This document shows positions 28,947-42,200 of a DNA stretch of 64,000 nt, piece by piece. The stretch is taken from the NCBI GenBank assembly GCA_947652115.1, contig OX393572.1:11755600-11819599 (forward strand). The letters run 5' to 3'. The notes beneath the pieces are model-generated. The model searched no databases. It saw only the letters and a list, made by a program, of their open reading frames with translations, and was not told the origin of the DNA. A program made the position numbers and the translations under genes. The stretch is from Blastomussa wellsi (taxonomy: Eukaryota > Cnidaria > Anthozoa > Scleractinia > Plerogyridae). Position 1 is the stretch's first letter, and each line of letters opens with the position of its first letter.

Positions 28947-30161
28947 CTGTTAAAAAGGAAAGCGACAAATACACTACTTGCAGAAAATAAAACCGTCCAA
29001 AATATTCACATTACAGTACATATTTCCTTGGGCGATACTATCACGGAAGACCTCACATAACAAGGACCGGGACCAGATTAGACACATACTTATTTTTACA
29101 TGAAGGTTATAGTACACTTAGTTTTATTTAAAAAGAAAAGAAAGGAAATATTTTAATTCAAACAGGAGAATTGAACCGGGAAAATACGATTCAGGACTTA
29201 TTCACTTACCACTGTACCAACCGAGCACAAGCTGCCGGGAACTCAATTTTTTCAATAATTTTATTGCGAACAAAATTATATATAGTATGTTACTACCAAA
29301 ATCACAAAGCGAAAGCTAACCGCAAGCAAACGGGAGTGGAACTAACCGGTAAGGGAACTAACCCCAAGCAAACTGGGTTGGAACTAACCGGAACCAACCG
29401 ATAACCGTATGTTAATGATCTGCTGTTCTGGCCATTGCTACGTCATATAAATTATTATGAAATGTCTTATCTGGTCTCGGTCCTTGTTATGTAAGGTCTT
29501 AATTATATCACATGTATTCACCTTGTTCCAAAAGGGCTACCGTCTAATTAGCCCTTCTTGCCTCGTTTTAAGATCAAAAATCAAAATAATATTTTATCTT
29601 GAACGAGGCAACAAAGGACAATTTGTATGTGCATAAATTAGCGGCTATTTTGGAATAAGGCGTATTGAAGGCCAATATTCTAATAGAGCTAGAGCTCAGA
29701 AAGGAAAAGGAAAATTGTCTTATGAAATGTTTTAATTATGGAGATATATTCCATTTTGCAGTACTAGCAGTGTTTTTGCTCAGGCCTCACAAAGGAAAGC
29801 ATGAACGGGTTTTCCTTCGAATTCCCGTCACGAATTGCCCTCTGACGTCAACAACGTGTGCGCAAGATACTGTTTGGGGTGAAAGAGCCAGAAAAGTGAA
29901 GCCCTGTTGAGCGGGGTTACGAAGTGGATGGGTGACCAGCCGCGATAATCCTCGCCTATTAATTTATTGTTTCATTCTCCTTTTTTATTCTTAAGTGCGC
30001 ACAGCAAAGCACTTTTTAGCATTATCGCGAACTAGATTAAAACAAACAAACAAACAAACAAGAAAGTTCGCGTGCAATAACCCAACACAACGACTGACAT
30101 GGAACTTAACTCGGTAGATTGGGGAATGGGGCAAAGCTCTTATGTGGGCTTACCTCGGCAT
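27723..30161 (-). repeat. right arm of large inverted host duplication (copy B)
   Basis: This arm is inverted against 6484-8929 plus 25736-25766, without the Polinton. It contains mirrored copies of the two small elements at 29045-29507 and about 29515-29665. At 30159-30161 (CAT, i.e. ATG on the minus strand) it joins block X through three bases shared by both partners. Differences from copy A are few, so the duplication is young or the two are allelic. Confidence 0.85.
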
Positions 30162-31182
30162 CTGTGTGAGATTTTCCAAGTTAGGCTAAATAGGTTCTTA
30201 TAAAAATGATATTTCAGTAGTTTTAGCCTATCTAGGTTCTTAATTTGGTTCTTATTATTGGTATCCCTGATTTCCTCTGAGGAGGGCGCTGATACCTTTA
30301 CATTTCATAACCATGAAAAATAAGTTTTTAACAAGATCTGTGCAATTTGTTCCAGTCGCCTTAAATTTCAAGGTCATTTTCTGAAGTAAGAACCTGTTCA
30401 ATTTTTTGTGCCTAACCTGGTTATGATGAAATTTTTAGCCTGACAGGTTCTTAAATTCTAGGTTCTTATATGCGGGTGTTAACTGTGTTAAATAGTCTAG
30501 AGAGCAATGACAAGACTTAAACCCTGAGCATTTAGGCGGTATCCGGCTTAGAAGCTTTATTTAATTCTTGAAACAAGTTTTTCAATATCTGCTTAAAGTT
30601 CCTTTATCACTTACCGTGATAAACCGCGCTTTGTTTATTATGAAATGTGTGCACTGACCGGGACGAATCCGTATAAATGACCTCTGAAGCCTTTGTCTAC
30701 AGCTGCGATGGCACAAAAGGAATAACATGGCCTCTAACCTTGAAGAAGAAATGGAAACAGAATCTTTCGAATCAAGTATTCGCTATAATGGCGGTTTCAT
30801 TGTCCACGATTCGGTTGTTTGTTCGTGGTGCATCACGGTAAGTGATAAAGGGTCTTTAAACAATCCCTTGGCTGGGATACCGTCATCTCGTCTACCTGTA
30901 GAAATTTTCTACACGAGAGTTGCTTTCAGTTGTGTCACGATGTGTCACGTTGTGTCACGTTGACTGCTACAATTTAAACCTAGTTACCTTATATGTCGTG
31001 GTACGCTCGTTCAGTTTTGCATTTTAAAATATTCGATGCGCTCCACCACTTGATATCGAAAAAATTATAAGATCGATACGAACAACCACCCGAGCGTCTG
31101 CCACTTAAGACTGTTCACAGCTTTCCATTTTTTTATATTCTTCTTCGATCGTTCAGCGCAGGGAAAGATTCGAAAGAGAATT
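30159..31182 (+). repeat. duplicated block X, copy in right arm
   Basis: The block is inverted against 25769-26802. On the plus strand it carries ATG 30727 with a 37-codon exon (MASNLEEEMETES to WCIT) followed by GTAAGTGATAAAGG, a good splice donor. The similarity ends at GAATT (31178-31182). Confidence 0.75.
30727..30838 (+). CDS. possible first coding exon of an unknown gene (block X)
   Basis: ATG 30727 lies in a GGAATAACATGG context. The 37 codons are acidic at the start (SNLEEEMETES) and end CATCACG|GTAAGT, a consensus donor. An identical exon exists inverted at 26222-26111. No downstream exon was recognised, and no family can be named. The exon could be a chance ORF, but the donor and the low divergence between copies support it. 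Confidence 0.3.
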
Positions 31183-33263
31183 AAACGCCACTAAAAAAAA
31201 GGCGCTTGACCCCATTGTGCATCGCAATCGCGCCCTCTTCGCTAACTGTTTCTTCCGTGTTGCGCCAAAAAAAAAATACGCTGAGACTGTGAACAGTCTA
31301 AGCTCGCCTTGGATGGTTTTTAGTTTGAGATAACGGCAGAGATCATAATTTCACTTTACACCATTTGATGTTTTTCTTTTTTAGCATAGGCCACCACCGA
31401 GCGGTGTCTTAACAGCGTAAGGGTTGCCCTTCCTCGTTGCATGGGGCAGAGCACCCCTTTTACTGGTAAAATACAAATGCGGTTTTTTATGCTCTTGGTG
31501 GGAGCACGTCCACAGCTACGCATGCTGAATGTTGGGTATAACTGTTTGATGATTTGCTTCTCCATCTTTGACTTTCACTTTAAAATGCTTAAAGAACTGG
31601 AGCTGCTTCATGTAAGTATGAAAGAATGTCAAACCATAATTATGATAATACAACCGGTGTTTCGCAGCTTGTCATTATGAGAGTTTAGATGGAGCTTGCA
31701 TTATCAAACGCTTAAAATGGGTGTTTATTAATTGTTGAATTTATTTCATGTGTTGTTTAATGAACGCGTTTTTGACAGTGTTGCCTTTGCAATAGCAAAG
31801 TATTGTTCCGCTTTGGCGCACTATATTCGTAAACTGACCTGATGGGTATAAACTGGTGTCTATAGTGGAGCGCGGCCAGTTTCAATATTGTCAGTTATTA
31901 TTACTTTAAGAAGGTTTACAATAAAGGCAGTAATGGAGAGTGCTGTGATCCTTTGGCTGAATTTGTAAAAGGGAAGGGCAAAGTTTATTCCCAAAAATAA
32001 GTTCCTCCTTTTAACTTATTATGGTCTAAAGCTATCAAAGTAAAACATTAAAAAGCCTTGAGCGACCGACCGACCGAGTGACCGAGCTACCAAATGACCA
32101 TCCGACCGACCAACCGTCCGGCCAACTCACTCACTCGTTGACTGGCTGGTTGACTGACTGGCTGACTGACTAACTACTTGACTAACTGTGGTGTCCTTTC
32201 GGACAGAACGGACAGCAATCGAAATTCGAATGATACACTGTTTTGCGACCTTTTTTCGTCCGTATCGTCAACCACGGATCAAGAAATCAAACCAGAACTT
32301 TTACCGACCGAAACGGAAAGAACACAATTCTGTGATAAGGAAATGACGTCACGCATGGTAAATCTACGCAGAAAATTTTACACCAAAAACATTAAAAAGA
32401 ACCAAACGAAACGAATAGCTCATGAAACCGTCGTGTTATTAAAGAAACACATTGTTACATTTATTTACTGGAGGAATTATGGCAAAAAGTTCATCAGCGT
32501 TATTTTATCTACAAAAAGGTCCTAAGTGTTATTTTCTGTACAGGCGGCCGTAGTCCAATGAAACAACTAACACACAAAAATGGCATTGGTCAACTTTTGC
32601 CTGCTTCTTTAGAAGAGGCTAGGTAGTTCACGGGAAAACGTTTTTGTAATTCTTCAAAAACATGTATATAATAAAAATCAGTCAAAAGTAACTTTATATT
32701 CTCATTTTTATTTTCTATTTTACGTCATTCACACTTTATTGTTTAAGAGTCCCTAATTTAATGAAATCTTTTACTAGACGCTGCCTTGAATTCATGCAAC
32801 TTCCTCATGCTGCTGCGATCTGGAATTAAAAAGTAATCTATTTACTTTATTTTTAATGGTTAGATTTTATTTTATTTCAGATAACACCAGGCTTAAATGA
32901 AACTTACATGACATCACATTCACGTAATTTTTGACATCCGATTTTAACTACGTGAGCAGGCCATTTTAAAATCACGTGGCACCGAATTGCAATCATATAA
33001 AACGGCTTTTTAAACCAATAAACTCGTGAAATTCGAGTTTGGATATTCACTGAGGATATTAGTTAGTAAACACAATTTTTTTTAAAATATGACAGATAGA
33101 AACAGCAATCAAATCTGAGTGAAGTCGGGCCAGACAGGAGTTGTTTTGATTTTCGGCTACTCTAAGTACATGAGGTGAGGTCCGTATTGAATGACCTCTT
33201 GAGAAGTAGATACCATTCTTTCCAGCCCTTCCAGTCATTCAATATTTATGGTAGCATACCTGA
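31183..33263. other. non-coding stretch downstream of the astacin gene
   Basis: No gene is supported here. A low-complexity GACCGACC / GACTGACTGG tract occurs at about 32060-32185. The last part, next to 33264, should contain the 3' UTR of the minus-strand astacin gene, but I could not place a polyadenylation signal with confidence. Confidence 0.4.
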
Positions 33264-36200
33264 TTACGAGTCACAGCCGTACAACTCAAGCCTCATACAA
33301 GCCCAAGCCTGTGGATTGTCGTGCGGGAGAACTTTGACAAACCGGGCCTTAACAGGATTAAACATGTTTATCACCGGAGTGAAGTGGTCACAGTTACCGT
33401 CAAAAACCTGTAAGAAAAACAAGTAAACTCACTGGCGCTTCCGCCAAAAGTAAATACAAGAACGACTTCAAGAAATCAAGGCCTTGTTTGGCGAAAAACT
33501 GTTTTTGTACCTAACTACAAATTCTTAGAAAATTCCATATTGCACTAAGAAGAACGTCACGCAATGTCCCAACAAGTAGTGACAATCGTTGCGTGACAAC
33601 CCAACGTTGCGTTACAAAACACGTTAATGGAGTTTAAACATTAACCAATGTTAGCTCACCCTGCTCGAGCCATTCTCCTTGTATCGCTCCCAGGATACAC
33701 CGTCAGTGCTGAAATCCAGTTCGTAGTTTTTAACGTGCTCGTAGAAAACATCGCGACCTGCCAATAAAATCAATCTTCTATTAAGAAGGTCATCAATAAT
33801 TAGATAGATGTATTTATAGTTGGAAATTATAGGTGGTTTTCACGTCACGCAAGTATCACGCAAGTTTCACCCACGCAAGAAATAAAATCGCTTACCATTC
33901 AATAAATTGAGTCAAGAAATTGAAATATCGTAGAAGAGTAATAATAAACAACATGCCAAAGGTTCGGGGATGTACGATATTCCGAACTCCAGTTATTCGG
34001 CAAAGTGTATCACTAAAAATTATAGTGTTTAGTATGGAGACGCCATGTTGGAGCCCCAACATGGCGGCCGGAAACCAGTGGAAACATCTGGAGTTTACTT
34101 TGACTCTCTCAAAACGTTTCTTCTCCTTGTTAAACTTGAAAACATTCGCTTAGATACTTCCCTCAACATATCGCATTGTGAAAAATCTGAAATTCAAACT
34201 GTTCTATATTCAAAACAAAGCCGTCTGCCGAGTAGAAAACAGGCCATAAGATATATGTTTAAAAATGACTTTTACCTGATGAAGTTGAAAATTCAAAATG
34301 TTTAATTTTAGTTTTTCTGACGTCACGTGAAAACCAAATGCGACATGTTGAAAACAAAGGCAAAATCCGTATCATTCTTCTCAATGATGGCAATCTTTGT
34401 TCCTTTCTGGTTTATTCTACTTGTTTTCTAAACGGAAACGTATAACGGGGCCTTAAGGCCTAGCCTCCCACGCAAGACGTCTTTTGGGTCGTCACGCGTT
34501 CCTTCCCCACGGACGTCTGCTGAATCGAACGTTCACTTCCGTTCACGGCTCCGAACCAATCAGAGATAACTTTCCAGTTTTGTGATAGGATAGTTGTCAT
34601 GCAATGAGTCAATACTGATTGTTTTTTTAACTGGATTAAACGGCCTGTCAACGAAAGTGGACTGTCGATTCAGCATTCGTCTGTGGAGAAGGAACGCGTG
34701 ACGAAGCCCAAAGGACGTCTGCGTGGGATGCTACTTAAGGCCCGGAAAAAACAAACAAACGTGTTCAGATACACTTAAAGGGCGCGCATGTTTCTCAGTT
34801 TTGTCGCACCAGAAGCATTTGCCTAAAAAAGCGCAATATGCTTCGCTCCTTGAAAGAAAATTTTGCTTCTTGAAATATGCTGCCTCGTTTTGCCCGGCCT
34901 TGAGTGGCTACAGTGATCAATGAATAGACAAAGAATGCCCCGCCTCCCCACCCTCTCTCTCCCTTGCAGCCTCCCCCTCCTTCTCTCCCATCCCACTCCC
35001 GCTTCCCTCCCCCACCACCCTGCACCTTCCCTCCCTCCTTATTGCCTCACCTTGTGTTGCGATTCCTGTTATCTTCTTGACTTTTCCCAGGTCAACCATC
35101 AGCCATTGTGGATCTCTGCTGGCAGCACACCAGCCTCCGATTCGTTTCTGGTCATGATCGTCTTCAAAGTACAATCGCGCATTGCTTGCACCGGCCACCC
35201 AACCTCCACCTTGTAAAACAGAAATACGAGCGCGTATGCTGTGTGAGAAATATTTGAAATTTTACAGTCAACTCTCTGTTAACGACACCTCTATAAGACG
35301 GACACCTGGTGCTGGTCCCGGTCGTTTCTCAGTCATGTTACTGTAACCAGACTCTCTACGTCGCTCCGACGAAGGGCTAACGCTCGAAACGTCAGCTCTT
35401 GAATCTCTTTACGGTGGCCAATTGACATTATCAACCCAGTTGATAAAACCAAATTATATTATCTCTATAAGACGGACAACGGACACTTTGAAATCGTCAG
35501 CGCACACTGCTGAATGTGACGGCAAAATACGATTTTGGGAAGAAAAATTCTTAAATTACTAAGTACGTGACTCTTTTTAACACCTGACGTTTAATTGACA
35601 GTTCTTTTCTTGTTGGCGGAATACATACAGTAGAAGTTAAACTTAAGGACGTTCGCGCTAATTGTTTCTGCGCATCGTTACTGCGCACGGAATTCTTCAC
35701 TCTACGTCATCCATCGAGCGCGCGCGCTGAGAAAAAACAAAGGGCCAGAAGCCGTTTCGTAACTTTGCTGGTAGTTAACTTAAATGGTCGGTGACCCCTA
35801 CTTTTTTAAGTGAACTGATTTTATTTACAATTCTCGGCAGATTGGCAAAAAATGAACAAAAAATCAATGTGGGAAATTTAAAAATTTTTAAGTTTTCTGC
35901 CCACAGGACATCGAATCCTGCCATCTTGTGGCTGTTAGGCGAGTGCAAATGTGGTCGCTAAATGCGAATTTTTTCTTTAAGGAGCCACACCAATTGAATA
36001 AATTCAATTTATGGGTCAATTTAAACAATGTTTGGCAGAGACACGTTCATTTCAAAGATTTATTTCCAATATTTTTGTTCTTGCAGACATTGTAGCCGTA
36101 TTCGCTAACGAAGCGCGATTTTTCAGATTTAGGGTGTTCTTCTGGGCATGTTATCTCCAAAACGAAGTCGGTGACCCCCAATTTTTTCTGACACAGTTAC

Positions 36201-39200
36201 TCATTATCCTACAGTGGCGGGAGTTGATTGTATCACAAAAACACACACACAGCTCTTTCGAACCAGTAATTTCAATTGCTCCCTGTATCAAGCACCTCTG
36301 TTGATTTAAGGGCTACGGTCATTGTTTCAGTTGTTTGTTCTTTTGTTTCTCAGTCAATCCTGGTTAGCCTTCTAAGAACTGCGTACCGATCCTTATAATA
36401 GGCAGTTTAAGAAACCACGACAGCGACGCTGATTTCCGTTTCGTAAACGGTCTATGTCACAATTGGTAACCAAGCTTTTCGAAATGGACGATGCTATATG
36501 TGCTCTAGTTTAGGCCTGGACTAGGTCGAAACGGGTTATAATTTGGTGATAGACTAATACACACTTACCAAATGCTTAATTGTTCAATTTCACAACGGTT
36601 TGCTTGCGGTTAGCTTTATTTGTTTGCTTGGGCAATACTATAAGTAAAATAGACTAAGAAAGTCACCTTTTATAATGAAATTTTGTGGGGAATTGGCGGA
36701 TCAGCCTGGTAGTGTAGTGAACAACAACAACCTTTTTCAAGATAGGGTTGTTAGCATGTCAGAGGTTCAGGGTTCAATTCTGGTTATTAAAGAACAAATT
36801 TAGTTTTTCTTTCTTTTTTCTTTTTCTCAAAACTGAATCTGGAACACAAAGATAAATTCTTTGGCACACAGTCACAACAACAATAACTTCACAATTTGTT
36901 ACGAATGTAAGAAGAGAGCCTCCCGTCCCTCCAAAGCAATCTTATTGCAGAGTATCAGAGACAATATATTGGGGAAAAAGCAGCAGGTGCTCTAAGGATT
37001 TGTCAATGACTGTAGATCATAAACTCTGCAAAGCGGTGTACGTAAGTTGCTTTTAAGAGCGCAGCCCATAAATATGACGGAACGAAGTTAAGTTTATTGA
37101 TCGTGTTCCATATGGGTACACTCGCAGGATCAAAGAGGCTATTCACATAAGACTTCATCCTAACAACATCAACAGGGATAGTGGAATCGAGATTCCAAAA
37201 GCTCTGTTGCCCACGAACAAAAGGGAACTTTTAAATTCAAATTTTGATATTTCCTCAGAAAAACCCCCCCTCTTATGAAAAATGGGAAAGCCATGAATTT
37301 GGCACATCCAATAGAAATTTAACTTAGGACAAATGAACAAAAAATCAATGTGGGAAGTTTAAAAATTTTTAAGTTTTCTGCCCACAGGACATCGAATCCT
37401 CCCATCTTGTGGCTGTTAGGCGAGTGCAAATGTGGTCGCTAAATGCGAATTTTTTCTTTAAGTAGCCACACCAATTGAATAAATTCAATTTATGGGTCAA
37501 TTTAAACAATGTTTGGCAGAGACACGTTCATTTCAAAGATTTATTTCCAATATTTTTGTTCTTGCAGACATTGTAGCCGTATTCGCTAACGAAGCGCGAT
37601 TTTTCAGATTTAGGGTGTTCTTCTGGGCATGTTATCTCCAAAACGAAGTCGGTGACCCCCAATTTTTTCTGACACAGTTACTCATTATCTTACAGTGGCG
37701 GGAGTTGATTGTATCACAAAAACACACACACAGCTCTTTCGAACCAGTAAGGGACTGTGCAATAATTACCTGGAGGGGGGGGCCGTAAAACGAGAGGGGG
37801 GGGCACAATGTAAACTAACAGCCTTAGGGAGGGGGGGTAACATGTAATTTTCTAAATAAGTGGGGGGGGGGGGGGCAACTAAAAAACTGACTTTATGACT
37901 CAAAAACCAAAGATATTATTTTACTGAAAATTATACTCACTTTTTTCTGGACTGATTTATATAAATTTCATATGGCATGACCTAACATTTAAAGTAACAC
38001 AGCCATGAGCAGTTCACCAATCTGGGACTGATTTTCAATGATACAAATAAAACATGAATAAAATAAAATAGAACAGAACTAGTTATTACATGCAATAACA
38101 AAACCATCAGCAGTTCATGTAAATGTCTGGTGACTTGATGTTTTACCCTATTTATGAGTAACACAACAGGGGTAAATCTAGAATTTATAGAAGTAGAGGA
38201 TGTCCCCAACAGGAAACCAAGAACAAAATTAATTCTGATTGACAATAAATGTACGGAATTTTAGGCCCAAGGTAAGTATCACATCAACCTCATTACACCC
38301 CTCTAGATTTACCAATGGATATAATTAAAAAACTGGAAATGCAGGTAACAAGTGAAATTCACTTGAGAATATTATCAAAATGATACATGTTTTTGTTAGT
38401 GTTTAAGAGCTTGATGATAAAAAGTCTTCAACAAACTCTTCAGCTTCTCCCACAAAGCACTTAGAGTTTAACAGGTCTCCTAAACAAGCTTTATCAGTGC
38501 GAGACGTAAATAAAGCAATAATATCTGGATCGACATTATCAATCTGTGGCACTCCATATTTTTCTGGCTCATATTCTCCATCAACTGCTGTTCCTCCCAG
38601 TGAACGAAAAATAACAGAAGCTCTACCCTTTCGATTTTCCACAGCCAAAGAACTCCTCTTTTTGGCTTTTCTTTTCCCTTCTTTCTTTCTTCTGGATATT
38701 GATGCATTACTTTTGGAACCAATAGAATAGGTGGCCCTGTATTTATTTGTTGCAGTTTCAAGGTCCTCAATCAGTCTATCAATATTATTTTGAATTCCAG
38801 TTGAAATTAAGTGTAGAGTGTTTGAATTAAATTTATGGTGGCACTTGAGACCTGTTTGCAGCTTTCCTGTTCTCTCACTAAAAAGACTGTCATCATGTGC
38901 TGTAATTTTATCTTTAATAATTTCCACCTTTTCCTTAAGGCTTTTCGCTTCATTTTCACACCTTGAAATGTTGCTGTTGTCACGCGGTTTGGGACTGTAT
39001 CAATGGGAGAAGTTGTTTTTCCAAGGGAGAGGGGGAGGGGGGGGGTCAAACTTAATGTTATTATTGTGTGAGGGGGGGTTGAAGTTAATTTTTGCTTAAC
39101 GAGAGGGGGTTATGACTTAATTTTTGGCCATTTGGAACCCATTTTACGCCCCCCCCCCTCCAGGTAATTATTGCACAGTCCCTAATTTCAATTGCTCCCT

Positions 39201-42200
39201 GTATCAAGCACCTCTGTTGATTTAAGGGCTACGGTCATTGTTTCAGTTGTTTGTTCTTTTGTTTCTCAGTCAATCCTGGTTAGCCTTCTAAGAACTGCGT
39301 ACCGATCCTTATAATAGGCAGTTTAAGAAACCACGACAGCGACGCTGATTTCCGTTTCGTAAACGGTCTATGTCACAATTGGTAACCAAGCTTTTCGAAA
39401 TGGACGATGCTATATGTGCTCTAGTTTAGGCCTGGACTAGGTCGAAACGGGTTATAATTTGGTGATAGACTAATACACACTTACCAAATGCTTAGTTGTT
39501 CAATTTCACACTGGTTTGCTTGCGGTTAGCTTTATTTGCTGGGAAGGGAAATACTATAAGTAAAACAGACTAAGAAAGTCACCTTTTATAATGAAATTTT
39601 GTGGGGAATTGGCGGATCAGCCTGGTAGTGTAGTGAACAACAACAACCTTTTTCAAGATAGGGTTGTTAGCATGTCAGAGGTTCAGGGTTCAATTCTGGT
39701 CATTAAAGAACAAATTTAGTTTTTCTTTCTTTTTGTGGGGAAAAAAAATTCGATGAAAAATGTCGAAATGTCGAAAAATGGCATCGACCGTTAACGAAAC
39801 GGACACGTCCGACGGCAACAAGCGGCCGAGAACAACGTCGATTAAAAAATTAATTTATATTTTACCTACGAATATCTCGATACTCTAAAGTCATTTATTC
39901 TGTTTCTTACTGTCAAAACTATCTCAAAACTGAATCTGGAACACAGAGATAAATTCTTTGGCAGACAGTCGTCAACAACAATAACTTCACAATTTGTTAC
40001 GAATGTAAGAAGAGAGCCTCCCGTCCCTCCAAAGCAATCTTATTGCAGAGTATCAGAGACAATATATTGGGGAAAAAGCAGCAGGTGCTCCAAGGATTTG
40101 TCAATGACTGTAGATCATAAACTCTGCAAAGCGGTGTACGTAAGTTGCTTTTAAGAGCGCAGCTCATAAATATGAAAATCCGATTCTTTCTGATCATCCA
40201 ACCACTGCCCTGGAAATTGGGAGGCCAATGCAAGACAAATCATTACCCACCAATGCGACGGAACGAAGTTAAGTTTATTGATCGTGTTCCATATGGGTAC
40301 ACTCGCAGGATCAAAGAGGCTATTCACATAAGACTTCATCCTAACAACATCAACAGGGATAGTGGAATCGAGATTCCAAAAGCTCTGTTGCCCACGAACA
40401 AAAAACACAAGAACGGGAGAAGTGAACGACAGCGAACCGCCGAGGGAACAGTCAACTGGTCTTGGATCAGCGAGGATGGAAATGCACCAATCACAGCTGT
40501 TGAAAACCAACCAATCACAGCGGAGCATCATGCTTTATAAAGCTATGCGCAGCCAATCGACCTTATCGTCTAATGAAGGCTAGCTGGAAACAGTTGAAAC
40601 GTCGCGGTCACGTCACAAGTGACTGCATCCCGAGACAAACGATAACACCTTTATTATTCGAACTTTTCAATTCAAATTTCGATATTTCCTCAGAAAAACC
40701 CCCCCTCTGATGAAAAATGGGAAAGCCATGAATTTGGCACATCCAATAGAAATTTAACTTAGGACAAAGACAACGCAATGACTTCTTACCTGGAGTCATT
40801 TCTGATGAAGCACTGAAAGCGCTGTCTGGTAGCTTGTAATCCCAGCCAAGGCCAAGAGGACTTGAACACGCTCCTGGCGATTAAAAAGAACTACATTTGC
40901 CATTTTTGTTCCAACGATCGACAATTTTTGCAGACGCTGAGGTCTCAAAAGCTAATTACGGTCGTTGGCATAATGGTTAGTACACTGGATCAGTCCTCAC
41001 CCACCCCTCCCCGAGGCCATGTTTCTCAGTGACTTGTGACTTTGGTGCAAAACGATTGGTTATGGGTCGGGTCGGTGAGGGTTTTCCCAGAAACGATTAT
41101 TGATCTAGTTACGTTCGACTCTTGACCTAAATGACCGTGTTTCATAGGAACTTGTCAAACAAGACACGAACCAGCTTCAAATTTAACCTCAATGGTGTAG
41201 TTTCACTAACGAAAAGCTAATGTTCGAAACGTCAGCTTTCCAAATTTGCTAAGGCGTTTAAATTTTTAAGTTCATAATCAACTCCGTGTTTCACTTGCCG
41301 ACAAACGCAGTTCAAAAGTTTCTTTAGAAATAAAATGGTTATATTCCCTTCGTTATCGTTAACTCAAGACTGCACCTTCTCAAACTCATTAATAATTCGT
41401 CAAGTAGCGCGGTGTTTGGAAATCCCATGAAACACTGTGTTTGGTATATTACTTCACGTTGTTGTTTTCCTGCAGAAATATACTTATATGATTTTTCACT
41501 TACAGTCACATATTAACTTAGTGTCGTTGTTCAGAGGTTTGATAACGCTATCCACCCTTTGAACAACTGGGACCTCTGCCTCGTACCAGGCGCCCTTGAA
41601 AACGCAAAGGGCCATTGGAAGGCTCAACGAAAAAATTGAGATGTGCCGTTGTTCACAAGATCTTTGCGCGCTTCATAAGTGGAGGCGCCTGGGTACTAGG
41701 CAGACTGGGCCCTGACCTCTAGAAACTCTAGGCCACTCACACTGATAATACTGTAATTGCGTGACTTCGGTAGCTTACGTTTAAAGGTTCTGGAACGCAA
41801 AGGAACATTTCGCAGCGACATTCCGCGAAGACCGGACTCGAGAGAGCGGCGGAAGTTCATTGAGGAAATTCATTGGGGAAAAATTGAAACATCCACGCAC
41901 ACAAGAAAATGTGGGTTGCCCACTACCTCTCGGAACGAGTCATGTCATTGGTTCTTAAATGAACATATAACATGGCATAACAATATCCCTAGCCCACCCC
42001 CCCCCCCCCCCACACACCAAAACAATATTTTTGGTAGTGTTTAAAACAGGCGAATGAAAATACAGGCTCCAGAGAGGGAACCGTACTGGTCACCAGAGGC
42101 CGCGTTCTAGCTAAGTTTTCTTGTGTGCGTAGGTGTTGCCATTTAGTCCCTGCTACAAGTTGCTACAAAGCGTATTTTTTTCTCACACACCACTGGAGCC

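Larger units (their letters stand above)
37333..40766. repeat. tandem duplication inside astacin intron 11, unit 2
   Basis: This is the second copy of the unit described at 35848. It includes a fragment at 40145-40640 whose plus-strand frame (RIKEAIHIRLHPNNIN, IPKALLPT) looks like the tail region after the GIY-YIG domain of a Penelope-like element. A CAGTTGAAACGTCGCGG stretch follows. The unit ends at TTAACTTAGGACAAA. Confidence 0.75.

Noticed and set aside
32060..32185. Possible coding repeat in GACC/GACTGG tract
   Set aside because: It is simple-sequence DNA with no sustained conserved frame.
34795..35050. Gly/Arg-rich ORFs (GGGGKREWDG...) on the minus strand
   Set aside because: They are translations of a CCCTCC-rich low-complexity tract next to astacin exon 12.
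36011..36304. 97-codon ORF repeated at 37492-37788
   Set aside because: The repeat is explained by the tandem intron duplication. There is no domain, and it lies inside an intron of the astacin gene.
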